Part shown: one piece after another, positions 43,138 to 51,597 of the stretch
How positions within the stretch are numbered: the stretch's first letter is position 1
How the letters are laid out: each line of letters starts with the position of its first letter
NCBI RefSeq assembly: GCF_005222205.1
Contig: NZ_CP032345.1
Coordinates: 313,001 to 377,000 of the forward strand
Reading direction: 5' to 3'
From: Azospirillum brasilense
GTDB taxonomy: Bacteria > Pseudomonadota > Alphaproteobacteria > Azospirillales > Azospirillaceae
Length of the DNA: 64,000 bases
Notes under the pieces: generated by a model
What the model saw: the letters and a program-made list of their open reading frames with translations, nothing else
Told to the model about the DNA's origin: nothing
Databases searched by the model: none
Program-made: the position numbers and the translations under genes

Positions 43138-45747
43138 ATGCGCAAGTCGGCGATCGCGGCTCTTCTTCTCGTGATCCTGGGCAACATCGGAGTCTGGGCG
43201 CTGTGGAACCGCCCGGTCGCCGAACGGTCCTGGGGCGGCGCCATCAGCGGCGTCGGCTATACGCCCTTCCACCCGGACAAGAGCCCGTCGAAGGGCGACA
43301 AAGCCTCGGCGGAGGACATCGAGAAGGACATGAAGGCCCTGGAGGGGTCGGTCAAGGGCGTGCGCATCTACTCCACCACCGACGGGTCGGAGCAGACGGC
43401 ACCCATCGCCCGCAAGTACGGGATTCCGATCACCGCGGGCGCCTGGATCGCCGGCAAGCCGGAAATCGACGAGCCGGAGATCAACGGCCTGATCAAGCTG
43501 GCGCGCGACAACAACAACGTCCGCCGCGTCCTGGTCGGCAACGAGGCGATCCTGCGCGCCGACGTCACCGTCCCGCAGGCCATCGAATACATCAAGCGCG
43601 TGAAGAAGAAGGTCAACGTCCCGGTCTCCACCGCGGAGCCGTGGCACGTCTGGCTGGAGCATCCGGAACTGGCCGACGCGGTGGACTTCCTGGCCGTCCA
43701 CCTGCTGCCCTACTGGGAAGGCGTGCCCGCCGACCAGTCGGTCGACTACGCCATGTTCCGCTACAACGAGTTGAAGACCAAGTTCCCGAACAAGCACATC
43801 CTGATCTCGGAGATCGGCTGGCCGGCGGACGGCCCGTGGCGCCGCGGCGCCGAGGCGAGCCAGGTCAACCAAGCCAAGTTCATCCGCACCTTCCTGAACG
43901 TCGCGGCACAGAACAAGCTCGACTACTTCATCATGGAGGCCTTCGACCAGCCCTGGAAGCGGGAGATCGAAGGCACCGCCGGCACCAGCTGGGGCCTGTG
44001 GGACGCGTGGCGCAAGCCGAAGTTCCCGATGATCGGCGAGGTGACGGAGCTGCGGAACTGGCCGCTGCTCTGCGGCATCTCCATCGCGGTGGGCTTCCTG
44101 CCGCTCGTCTTCTTCCTGTGGCGCCGCGGCGGCGACCTGAAGTTCGGCGGGCAGGTCTTCTACGGCGCGATGATCCAGGGCGTGTCGTCGGTGCTGGTCT
44201 TCACCTTCACCGCGGCCAGCGTCGCCGGCCTCGCCACCACCACGGAAATCGCCTGGGGCATCCTGGTCTTCTGCCAGCTCGTCCTGCTCGCCGTCATGCT
44301 GATCGACGGGCTTGAGCTGACCGAGGTCGTCTGGCAGGACCGCTTCAAGCGCAAATTCCAGCCCTGCTCGGCCGCCCCCCTGCCCAACGCGCCGAAGGTG
44401 TCCATCCATGTGCCCTGCTACAACGAGCCGCCGCACATGGTCATGGAGACGCTGGACGCGCTGGCCCGGCTGGACTACCCGAACTACGAGGTCCTGCTGC
44501 TCGACAACAACACCAAGGACCCGGCGGTATGGCGCCCGGTCGAGGAGTACTGTCGCAAGCTCGGGCCGAAGTTCCGCTTCTTCCACCTGGACAACTGGCC
44601 GGGCTTCAAGGCCGGCGCGCTGAACTTCGGCCTCGCCCAGACGGCGCCGGACGCCCAGCACATCGCCGTCATCGACAGCGACTATCAGGTCCATCCCGAC
44701 TGGCTGAAGGCGACCATCCCCCATTTCGACCGGCCGGAGGTCGGCTTCGTCCAGTCGCCGCAGGACTACCGGGACTGGAGCCACGACCTGTTCCAGCGGA
44801 TGATCAACTGGGAGTACGCCGGCTTCTTCCACATCGGCATGATCCAGCGCAATGAGCGCAACGCGATCATCCAGCACGGCACGATGACCATCATCCGCAA
44901 GTCGGCGCTGGAAGAGGTCGGCCGCTGGGGCGAGTGGTGCATCACCGAGGACGCCGACCTCGGCCTGCGCCTGTTCGAGCACAAGTACGAGGCCGTCTAC
45001 ATGCCGGAGAGCTACGGCAAGGGACTCGTCCCCGACAGCTTCTCCGCCTACAAGACGCAGCGCTTCCGCTGGGCCTACGGCGCCGTGCAGATCCTCAAGC
45101 ACCACTGGCGCGACCTGCTGCCGGGCGGTCCGCGCCTGACCGCCGGGCAGAAGTACCACTTCATCACCGGCTGGCTGCCCTGGTTCGCCGACGCCGCCCA
45201 CATGATCTTCGGCATCGCCGGCATCATCTGGTCGCTCGGCCTGCTCGCCTTCCCGAAATATTTCGAGTTCCCGCCCAGCGTCTTCATGATCCCGACGCTC
45301 AGCGTCTTCGCCTTCAAGGTCGGCGCCTCGCTCTGGCTGTACGAGGCGCGGGTGAAGTGCGGCTTCTGGGACAAGGTAGGCGCGGCCATCGCCGGCATGG
45401 CGCTGACCCACACGGTGGGCCGCGCCATGTGGCTGGGCATGTTCACCTCCGGCCGCCCCTTCGTGCGCACGCCGAAATGCGAGAACCAGCCGGCGCTGAT
45501 GCAGGCCTTCCTGATGGCGCGGGAGGAGATCGCGCTGCTGCTGGGCCTGTGGGGCGCCGCCCTGGCCATCGTGCTGGTGTTCGGTCACGAGAACCGCGAC
45601 GCCTTCATGTGGTCGGGCCTGCTGGTCGTGCAGTCCCTGCCCTACCTGTCGGCCTTCATCACCGCGCTGATCAACGCCTTCCCGAACATCGGGCTGGGCA
45701 AGCAGCGCCCGCAGCCCACGGAAACCGCCGGGGCCGGGGCGGACTGA
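43138..45747 (+). CDS. GH17-GT2 fusion, beta-glucan synthase of the NdvB/NdvC type
   Basis: An 869-residue membrane enzyme. After an N-terminal membrane helix, residues about 30-300 are a GH17 (1,3-beta-glucanase-like) domain. The acid/base lies in VGNEAI (about 140) and the nucleophile in SEIGWP (about 224). Two or three membrane helices precede a GT2 cellulose-synthase-like domain with VIDSDYQ (about 513), TEDADLG (about 602) and QRFRWAYGA (about 641). Several more helices follow. This arrangement makes cyclic or linear beta-(1,3)/(1,6) glucans in Bradyrhizobium and Pseudomonas. The start at 43138 places the helix at the N-terminus. A terminator follows. Confidence 0.92.
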   Translation: MRKSAIAALLLVILGNIGVWALWNRPVAERSWGGAISGVGYTPFHPDKSPSKGDKASAEDIEKDMKALEGSVKGVRIYSTTDGSEQTAPIARKYGIPITAGAWIAGKPEIDEPEINGLIKLARDNNNVRRVLVGNEAILRADVTVPQAIEYIKRVKKKVNVPVSTAEPWHVWLEHPELADAVDFLAVHLLPYWEGVPADQSVDYAMFRYNELKTKFPNKHILISEIGWPADGPWRRGAEASQVNQAKFIRTFLNVAAQNKLDYFIMEAFDQPWKREIEGTAGTSWGLWDAWRKPKFPMIGEVTELRNWPLLCGISIAVGFLPLVFFLWRRGGDLKFGGQVFYGAMIQGVSSVLVFTFTAASVAGLATTTEIAWGILVFCQLVLLAVMLIDGLELTEVVWQDRFKRKFQPCSAAPLPNAPKVSIHVPCYNEPPHMVMETLDALARLDYPNYEVLLLDNNTKDPAVWRPVEEYCRKLGPKFRFFHLDNWPGFKAGALNFGLAQTAPDAQHIAVIDSDYQVHPDWLKATIPHFDRPEVGFVQSPQDYRDWSHDLFQRMINWEYAGFFHIGMIQRNERNAIIQHGTMTIIRKSALEEVGRWGEWCITEDADLGLRLFEHKYEAVYMPESYGKGLVPDSFSAYKTQRFRWAYGAVQILKHHWRDLLPGGPRLTAGQKYHFITGWLPWFADAAHMIFGIAGIIWSLGLLAFPKYFEFPPSVFMIPTLSVFAFKVGASLWLYEARVKCGFWDKVGAAIAGMALTHTVGRAMWLGMFTSGRPFVRTPKCENQPALMQAFLMAREEIALLLGLWGAALAIVLVFGHENRDAFMWSGLLVVQSLPYLSAFITALINAFPNIGLGKQRPQPTETAGAGAD

Positions 45748-45776
45748 CCGCTCCCGTTCCTCGGATCGCACAGGAT

Positions 45777-45812
45777 GAGAGCCCCGTCGCCGTGACGGGG
45801 CTCTTGTTTTTC
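45777..45812 (+). terminator. Terminator after the glucan synthase gene
   Basis: GAGAGCCCCGTC and GACGGGGCTCTTG arms with a 5-base loop, followed by T-rich sequence, about 30 bases past the stop. Confidence 0.85.
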
Positions 45813-45836
45813 AACCCGCCGAGGCCGAGCGGCTGC

Positions 45837-46139
45837 TCAGTCCTGGGAACCGCCGTCGGCCAACTGCCCAACTCCGGCATGTGCCGACGCGGGATGGGCG
45901 GCGTTCACCTGGATCATCAGGCGCTCGACGATCTGCAATGCCAAACGATGCAGATTGGGGTCCTCGACATTGGGGTCGCGATTCTGATGGGCGGCGGCGG
46001 CGTCCTCAAGCGCGGCATGCGCTTCCTCGAGCCGTAGAACCCCGCGCTCCACCAGTGCGAGCATAAGGGATTCACAAATCGAGAGGGCAGCCAGTCCCGC
46101 CGCATCCCGCTCCGCCGCCATGCCGCCCCCCGCGCTCAT
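45837..46139 (-). CDS. Small helical hypothetical protein
   Basis: A 100-residue protein. Residues 12-55 should form two amphipathic helices (LAALSICESLMLALVERGVLRLEEAHAALEDAAAAH), followed by an N/D-rich turn and a third helix (LALQIVERLMIQV). The tail is low complexity. It lies between two convergent units, next to a Crp/Fnr gene. Family not recognised. Confidence 0.55.
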   Translation of the reverse strand: MSAGGGMAAERDAAGLAALSICESLMLALVERGVLRLEEAHAALEDAAAAHQNRDPNVEDPNLHRLALQIVERLMIQVNAAHPASAHAGVGQLADGGSQD

Positions 46140-46238
46140 CTGTTACCACCGACGGCCGTTCAAAACCCCATACGGCCAATGCCACCAACAGTTTTGTATA
46201 TGATCCCTCACCTGTCCGGTCGAGAAAATCTAACCCCC

Positions 46239-46249
46239 ATTAACCTATG
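46239..46249. repeat. 11-base repeat, first copy (ATTAACCTATG)
   Basis: The same 11 bases occur again at 47191-47201. This copy is 113 bases before the Crp/Fnr gene at 46362 in an AT-rich control region; the other is upstream of the receiver-domain gene. A shared regulator site is possible. Confidence 0.35.
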
Positions 46250-46361
46250 TTATAGATGGTTTTATCGTTTGGCTTAATCGTTCGAGGCCGCCCGGAATTG
46301 GGCTGGCAGTGGCACTCGCTTCGGGGCCATAACAATTGGACGATCAAAGGCTGGAACAGAA

Positions 46362-47156
46362 ATGACCCGCGCCCAGGCCAACATACCGTCATCTCCACTG
46401 GGGCGCAAGATAACGAGTTACATGAGCTTGACAGATGAGGAGAAGAACTTCCTCAACGAATTGGAGCGCAATGTTACCCGGCACGGCTCGCGATCCGATC
46501 TTCTGCAGCAGGGCGAACGCTACGGTTGCGTGCGCGTGATGCGCAAAGGCTGGGCGATCCGTCACAAGGCGCTTCCCGATGGGCGCCGGCAGGTCGTGAA
46601 TTTTGTCCTGCCAGGAGACATCATCGGCTTTTACTGCAACCTGTTCGAGACGGCGGACCATGGTGTCACCACCCTGACCCCGGCGGAGGTCGCCAACTTC
46701 CAGCCGGAACGCATCATCGAACTGTTCAAGCTCTTCCCCCGTCTGGCCGCCGCCCTTGCCTGGTCGGGCGCCAAGGAGGAAGCGATCATCGCCGAACGCC
46801 TGCTCAGCGTCGGGCGCCGCACAGCGCTGGAGCGCACCGCCCATCTGATCGTGGAACTGCTGCGGCGGCTGAGCATCGTCGGGCTGGTCGAGGAGGGGCG
46901 CTTCACCCTGCCGGTCACCCAGGAGATTCTGGCCGACGCGCTGGGGCTCAGCATCGTCCACATCAACCGGACACTCCGCCGGCTGCGCGACATCGGGCTG
47001 ATCGACTTGGCCGGCCAGCAGATCACCGTGCACGACGTGAAGCAGCTCGCCTCCGTCGGCCAGTTCGACGAGCTGTACCTGCACCTGATCCAGGCGCCCA
47101 AACAGCTGGAGCACGCGCTGGACGCCAAGTCCGACCGCAAGCGCGCGGGGGACTGA
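46362..47156 (+). CDS. Crp/Fnr family transcriptional regulator
   Basis: A 264-residue regulator. Residues about 35-155 form a cyclic-nucleotide-binding-type beta-roll (VRVMRKGWAIRHKALPDGRRQVVNFVLPGDIIGFY). A long dimer helix leads to a winged HTH (LPVTQEILADALGLSIVHINRTLRRLRDIGLIDL). The N-terminal cysteine cluster of oxygen-sensing FNR is absent, so it is not an iron-sulfur FNR. The version in alphaproteobacteria often responds to oxygen, nitric oxide or carbon state indirectly. The effector is unknown. GGAACAG before the ATG supports the start. Confidence 0.88.
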   Translation: MTRAQANIPSSPLGRKITSYMSLTDEEKNFLNELERNVTRHGSRSDLLQQGERYGCVRVMRKGWAIRHKALPDGRRQVVNFVLPGDIIGFYCNLFETADHGVTTLTPAEVANFQPERIIELFKLFPRLAAALAWSGAKEEAIIAERLLSVGRRTALERTAHLIVELLRRLSIVGLVEEGRFTLPVTQEILADALGLSIVHINRTLRRLRDIGLIDLAGQQITVHDVKQLASVGQFDELYLHLIQAPKQLEHALDAKSDRKRAGD

Positions 47157-47190
47157 CCGGGTCGTCGCGCCCCAACGATATCCTCTTCCG

Positions 47191-47201
47191 ATTAACCTAT
47201 G
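47191..47201. repeat. 11-base repeat, second copy (ATTAACCTATG)
   Basis: Identical to 46239-46249 and located 189 bases before the receiver-domain gene at 47390, just after the end of the Crp/Fnr gene. Confidence 0.35.
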
Positions 47202-47389
47202 ACAATGCAGTGGTGCGCTGTTCGATATAGAATCTAAATTACCTGCTCAGATAACTGAGTGGACCGATCAGCGAGCGGACAGCGGCCACCCCAAGACGGC
47301 TTTTCCGAACAGGCCGAACGAAGGGTGTCGGGCAGCCGGCATCGCCGTCCTGTTGTTCATTGGTCCTCCGCTGTTCATTTGGATACCGC

Positions 47390-47803
47390 ATGACCGACGC
47401 CCCCCTCGCCGGCCGTTCCACAAGCTCCGGCACACTGACGGTCGCCCTCATGGAGGACGACATGGTGCTGTGCCTGTGCATGGAAACCCTGTTCGAGGAT
47501 TGGGGCATGCTGCTGGTCAGCGCTCCGACCCCCGCCGCTCTCCTTGACGCGCTGAACGGCGGGGCACTCCCCGACATCCTGGTCGCCGACTATCATCTCG
47601 GGCGGCACGGCAAGGCTCCGGAATCGGTGCGGACGGTGCTCACGGACCTTGGCCCCGACCTTCCCGTCATCATCACCACCGGTGACGAATCCGCGGCCAC
47701 CAAGGCGGAGATCCGCGATGCCGGCTGGCATTTCCTCCCCAAGCCCTACGATCCCGAATCGCTGCGCGCCCTGATCCTCACCGTCCTGGGCCGGACCAAC
47801 TGA
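47390..47803 (+). CDS. Stand-alone response regulator receiver domain
   Basis: A 137-residue protein made of one receiver domain without an output domain. Key residues are the acidic pair in LMEDDMVL, the phospho-acceptor aspartate in LVADYHLG, the threonine in ITTGDES and the lysine in LPKPYDP. The sequence resembles the terminal receiver domains of hybrid kinases. It probably acts by protein contact or as a phosphate shuttle. It starts at the ATG 47390 (TDAPLAGRS). No kinase gene is adjacent. Confidence 0.87.
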   Translation: MTDAPLAGRSTSSGTLTVALMEDDMVLCLCMETLFEDWGMLLVSAPTPAALLDALNGGALPDILVADYHLGRHGKAPESVRTVLTDLGPDLPVIITTGDESAATKAEIRDAGWHFLPKPYDPESLRALILTVLGRTN

Positions 47804-47828
47804 GTCGCCGCTTCCCCACGACGCCCCA

Positions 47829-48536
47829 TCAGACGCCGGCCCGGACATCCTCCACCAGGGCCTCCAGCCGGTGCAGGTCACGGACGACCAGGGCGTCGGC
47901 CCGCCGTTCCACCAGCCCATCGCGGGCGAGGTCGTTCAGCACCCGGGCGACCGTCTCGCGGGCGGTGCTGACCCGGCTGGCGATGTCGGCATGGACGGGG
48001 ATCGGCGAGATCACCGCCCTCAGCCCGTCCACCTGCCCCCGCTTGGCGAGCCGCAGCAACTCGGCGTGGACACGGTTGTTGGCGCCCAGCGTGGACAGTT
48101 CCATCACCCGGTCGGTGGCGATGCGGACGACCCGGCACAGCCGCCTCATCACCGCCATGGCCAGGTCCGGATGGCCGGACACCAGATCCTGGAAAGGCCG
48201 GGGCGCCAGAAAGGCGATCATGGTCCCGTCCTCCAGCGCCACCGCGGAGGCCGAGCGGGGAAGCCCGTCGATGGCGGCCATCTCCCCGAGGAAACCGCCG
48301 GCCTCGATGTCGTCGAAGCTGATCTCCCTCCCCGCCGGGGAATGGCTCAGCACCCGCACCCGTCCCTCGACCACCAGCACGACGTCCCGCGAATCCCCCT
48401 GATGGTCGATGATCTGCTCACCCGCGTGGAAGCGGCGCCAGCGGCACTGGCGCGCCACGGCGGCGCGCTCCTCCGCGGACAGCGGGCTCAGCAGCGTGAT
48501 TCCATCCAGCCGGGACGGTCCAGCGTCGGCGGGCAC
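47829..48536 (-). CDS. Crp/Fnr family transcriptional regulator (Crp type)
   Basis: A 235-residue regulator. The N-terminal beta-roll (IDHQGDSRDVVLVVEGRVRVLSHSPAGREISFDDIEAGGFLGEMAAIDGLPRSASAVALED) includes a cyclic-nucleotide pocket like that of true Crp (FLGEMAAIDGLPRSASA). The HTH contains ADIASRVSTARETVARVLNDLARDGLVER. It probably binds cAMP or a related nucleotide, but the key residues cannot be fully judged by eye. The GTG at 48536 follows AAGGAG and is preferred to the start at 48623. It is convergent with the receiver gene. Confidence 0.88.
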   Translation of the reverse strand: MPADAGPSRLDGITLLSPLSAEERAAVARQCRWRRFHAGEQIIDHQGDSRDVVLVVEGRVRVLSHSPAGREISFDDIEAGGFLGEMAAIDGLPRSASAVALEDGTMIAFLAPRPFQDLVSGHPDLAMAVMRRLCRVVRIATDRVMELSTLGANNRVHAELLRLAKRGQVDGLRAVISPIPVHADIASRVSTARETVARVLNDLARDGLVERRADALVVRDLHRLEALVEDVRAGV

Positions 48537-48698
48537 GATGTCTCCTTCGTTGGTCGCGGCGGCCTCAGACGACAGGCGGCAGCATAGCCGGGCCTGCGCA
48601 AAGGTGGAACCTACTCCCTCCAACGGGTGCCGCTAACGTCCCGTTAACCCTGAAAGCGGCAGAACGGACGAGACGCGCCCACCGGAATTGAGAGAGCC

Positions 48699-49112
48699 AT
48701 GTCGTTCCAACTGCCCTCCGGCCCCGTTCCCCGCAGCCTGATCCCCTACGCCGGCCGCGTGGATTCGCAGCGCCTGCTGTCGGTCGTCGCCATCCCCTTC
48801 GCCGCCGCCATCGCCATGGCGACCGCCGTGGCGGCGATGGGCGGCGTGACCGACCCCATCGCCGAGGCCGGTGGGCCGATGTATTTCGTCCTGAACTTCG
48901 TGAAGTTCTGCTATCTGGCGGTGTCGATGGCCCATCTCTCCGGCGCCCTGGCGGAGCGCGCCAACGGCGGCCTGCCCGCCGGCCTGTGGCTGGACGAGAT
49001 GGACCGCGAGGAGCCGGAGTCCCGCGAATCTTTCTGGCACGCCTTCCCCAACCACCTCGACGGGGCGGCCATCGCCGGCTGCGTCACGATGCTGTGCTTC
49101 CTGCTGACCTGA
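48699..49112 (+). CDS. Membrane hypothetical protein
   Basis: A 137-residue protein with two or three membrane helices (LLSVVAIPFAAAIAMATAVAAMG, YFVLNFVKFCYLAVSM and the C-terminal IAGCVTMLCFLLT). A short hydrophilic loop with LDEMDREEPESRESFWHAFPNHLDG separates them. The end overlaps the next, convergent gene by 29 bases. No family recognised. AGAGAG before the ATG. Confidence 0.6.
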   Translation: MSFQLPSGPVPRSLIPYAGRVDSQRLLSVVAIPFAAAIAMATAVAAMGGVTDPIAEAGGPMYFVLNFVKFCYLAVSMAHLSGALAERANGGLPAGLWLDEMDREEPESRESFWHAFPNHLDGAAIAGCVTMLCFLLT

Positions 49113-49623
49113 GCGCGCGCCGTCCGGACAGCGCGCCGTCCTCGACACGGATGCGGTGCAGGGTCAGCGGCACGTTCAGCAGCGTGGCCAGCACCGCGAT
49201 CCACCACGCCCCGAAGACCAGGGGCAGCACGGCCAGTTCCCCCGCCACGACCAGATAGTTGGGATGGCGGACCCAGCGGAACGGCCCGCGCCGCACCAGC
49301 GGCGCTCCGGGCAAGGTGACGATGCGGGTGGTCCAGAATCGCCCCAGCGTGGCGATCACCCAGGCCCGCCCGGCCTGCAGCAGCACGAACAGCGCGAGCA
49401 GCCAGCCGTTGATCGGCGCGTCCGCCGGCACGACGGCGAACAGCAGCGCCAGCCAGCCCGCGTGCAGCCCGACGAACAACGGGTAATGAGCGGCCCCGAC
49501 CTCCTGCGCGCCCTCGGCCAGCAGGCGGCGCGTGTTGCGTTGGGCGACGACGAGTTCGCCCAGACGCTGGGCCGCGACCAGCAGCAGAATGACGTGGGGC
49601 CAGCCCAACGGCAGCGTCTCCAT
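49084..49623 (-). CDS. Isoprenylcysteine carboxyl methyltransferase (ICMT) family protein
   Basis: A 179-residue membrane methyltransferase with five or so helices. The conserved C-terminal motif is RRGPFRWVRHPNYLVVAGELAVLPLVFGAW, with RHPNY as the SAM-binding/catalytic signature. It starts 11 bases after the type III PKS gene, on the same strand. In Streptomyces the srs operon pairs a type III PKS with an ICMT-like O-methyltransferase to make phenolic lipids. The same combination here supports that role. Confidence 0.87.
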   Translation of the reverse strand: METLPLGWPHVILLLVAAQRLGELVVAQRNTRRLLAEGAQEVGAAHYPLFVGLHAGWLALLFAVVPADAPINGWLLALFVLLQAGRAWVIATLGRFWTTRIVTLPGAPLVRRGPFRWVRHPNYLVVAGELAVLPLVFGAWWIAVLATLLNVPLTLHRIRVEDGALSGRRALRSAGSTAS

Positions 49624-49634
49624 TCCAAGCGCTC

Positions 49635-50684
49635 CTAAAGGTCGACCTGGGCCAGCGCGGCGGTGAAGCCGGGGCCGAGCGCGCTCATCAGATGAGGGCC
49701 GCGGGCGCCCGAGGCGAGGCGCCGCTCCAGGACGAACAGCACGCTGGCCGCCGACATGTTGCCGCAGCGGCGCAGCACCGCCCAGGCGTCGTCCAGCCCG
49801 GCGGACACCGGTGCGCAGACCTCCTCCAGCGCGTGCAGCACCTTGGCGCCGCCGGGGTGGACGATCAGCCCGGCAAGGTCGCCGCGGGCCAGCCGCCGCC
49901 GCTCCAGGAACCCGTCGAGCACCGGTTCCAGCCGATTGCGGATCAGGGTCGGGATGCTCTGGCTGAAGATCACGCCGAGCCCGTCATCCTCGACACGCCA
50001 GCCCATCACGTCCTGCGTTCCCGGCCAGGTGTGCTCCGCCCCGTCGACGAGGCGCGGTCCTTCCCCGTCATCATCGGCGCGCAGCAGCACCGCGGCGGCG
50101 CCGTCGGCGAACAGGGCGCTGGCGACGACGTTGGTCGGCGTCGCCTCGGCCGAGCGGAAGGCCAGCGTGCAAAGCTCCACCACCAGGAACAGCACCGTCC
50201 GCCCCGCCATCGCCTGGGCGATCTGCCCGGCGCGGGTCAGCCCCAGCACCCCGCCGGCGCAGCCCAGCCCGAACAACGGCAGCCGCACCGTGTCGGGACG
50301 GAAGCCCATGCGCTCCAGCAGCAGCGCCTCCAGGCTGGGCGTGGCGATGCCGGTGGTCGAGGCGCAGACGATGGCGTCCACATCCTGCGGCCTCAGGCCG
50401 GCATGGGTCAGCGCCTGCCCCGCCGCCTCTTCCAGCAAGGCCAGTGCGCCGTCGCGGAAGGCGGCGGTGCGCTCCGACCAACCGCGCGACTCCATGTACC
50501 AGCCGACCGGCATGACGGCGTGGCGTGTCTCGATGCCGGTGTTGGCGAAGACCGGCACCAGCCGTTCGAAGTCGCGCATCCGCGGTCCGAAGACCGCCCG
50601 CGCGACGCCGAGCGCCTCCTCCTGGCTGAGGCAGTGGGGCGGCAGGGCCGTGGCGAGGGAGAGGATGCGGGGGGGATGGATCAT
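49635..50684 (-). CDS. Type III polyketide synthase (chalcone synthase family)
   Basis: A 349-residue enzyme that builds resorcinol- or pyrone-type products from an acyl-CoA starter and malonyl-CoA. The triad is complete: C142 in FGLGCAGGVLG, H276 in LIVHPGGAKVL and N309 in RRCGNMSAASV. The N-terminus RILSLATALPPHCLSQEE is typical of bacterial members of the alkylresorcinol/alkylpyrone group. The ATG at 50684 begins MIHPPRI; the frame extends to 50756 but without similarity. The gene is coupled to the ICMT gene and divergent from the DUF502 gene. Likely products are alkylresorcinols or related phenolic lipids. Confidence 0.92.
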   Translation of the reverse strand: MIHPPRILSLATALPPHCLSQEEALGVARAVFGPRMRDFERLVPVFANTGIETRHAVMPVGWYMESRGWSERTAAFRDGALALLEEAAGQALTHAGLRPQDVDAIVCASTTGIATPSLEALLLERMGFRPDTVRLPLFGLGCAGGVLGLTRAGQIAQAMAGRTVLFLVVELCTLAFRSAEATPTNVVASALFADGAAAVLLRADDDGEGPRLVDGAEHTWPGTQDVMGWRVEDDGLGVIFSQSIPTLIRNRLEPVLDGFLERRRLARGDLAGLIVHPGGAKVLHALEEVCAPVSAGLDDAWAVLRRCGNMSAASVLFVLERRLASGARGPHLMSALGPGFTAALAQVDL

Positions 50685-50850
50685 CCTCAGCGATGTGATG
50701 CGCGCGGGGGTGGCGGACCAGCCCCCCGGAGGGAGTTCCTTCGCTTTCTCCCCCACGACTCTTTCCCGTCCTCCGCTACGTCGATGTGGATTGAGCAGGA
50801 GCCATGTCCTGTATCACTATATCGAGCGTCGGATTTTCGGGGGTGGGGCG

Positions 50851-51576
50851 GTGGATCGGAACGAGCAGGACAGCCAGAGCGCGGCGGACGAGAGCACGTC
50901 CCACCGGCCCGCCGGCATCGGCCTGATGGGGCGGCTGCGCGCCTATTTCCTGGCGGGCGTTCTGGTGACGGCGCCGATCGCGGTCACGGTCTATCTTGGC
51001 TGGTGGCTGCTGGCCTTCATCGACGGCCATGTGCGCCCGCTGATCCCCTCCGCCTACAACCCGGAAAACTACCTGCCCTTCTCGATCCCCGGCATCGGGG
51101 TGCTGACGCTGATCATCGTGCTGACCCTGATCGGCGCCTTCGCCGCCGGCTATGTCGGGCGGCTGGTGGTGCGCATCGGTGAAGGCGTGGTGGAGCGCAT
51201 GCCGGTCGTCCGCTCCGTCTACGGGGCGGTGAAGCAGATCGTCGAGACGGTGCTCGCCAAGAAGTCCAAGGCCTTCCGCGAGGTGGTCCTGGTGGAGTTC
51301 CCGCGCCACGGCATCTGGTCGCTGGGCTTCATCACCGGCGCCGCCCATCCGGAGATCCAGAAGATCTCCGAGGAGGAGATGGTGCACGTCTTCATCCCCT
51401 GCGCCCCGCCGACCGCCGGCTATCTGGCGATCCTGCCGCGGCGCGAGGTGACCGTTCTGGACATGACGGTGGAGGATGGGCTGAAGCTGGTGATGTCCGG
51501 CGGTATCGTCACCCCGCCCGATCGCAAGCTCCGCGAGGTGAAGGCCGCGCTTCTGGACGAGCGGAAGCGGGCGTAA
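50851..51576 (+). CDS. DUF502 membrane protein
   Basis: A 241-residue protein with two membrane helices (FLAGVLVTAPIAVTVYLGWWLLAFI and GVLTLIIVLTLIGAFAAGYVG). The conserved DUF502 core follows: ERMPVVRSVYGAVKQIVETV, VVLVEFPRHGIWSLGFITG, MVHVFIPCAPPTAGYLAILPRREVTVLDMTVEDGLKLVMSGG. The GTG at 50851 follows a GGGGTGGGG run and is preferred. The family is broadly conserved in bacteria and chloroplasts and is thought to act in membrane homeostasis or trafficking. It is divergent from the PKS gene. Confidence 0.87.
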   Translation: MDRNEQDSQSAADESTSHRPAGIGLMGRLRAYFLAGVLVTAPIAVTVYLGWWLLAFIDGHVRPLIPSAYNPENYLPFSIPGIGVLTLIIVLTLIGAFAAGYVGRLVVRIGEGVVERMPVVRSVYGAVKQIVETVLAKKSKAFREVVLVEFPRHGIWSLGFITGAAHPEIQKISEEEMVHVFIPCAPPTAGYLAILPRREVTVLDMTVEDGLKLVMSGGIVTPPDRKLREVKAALLDERKRA

Positions 51577-51597
51577 GAGCGTTCTGACGGACGTTCC

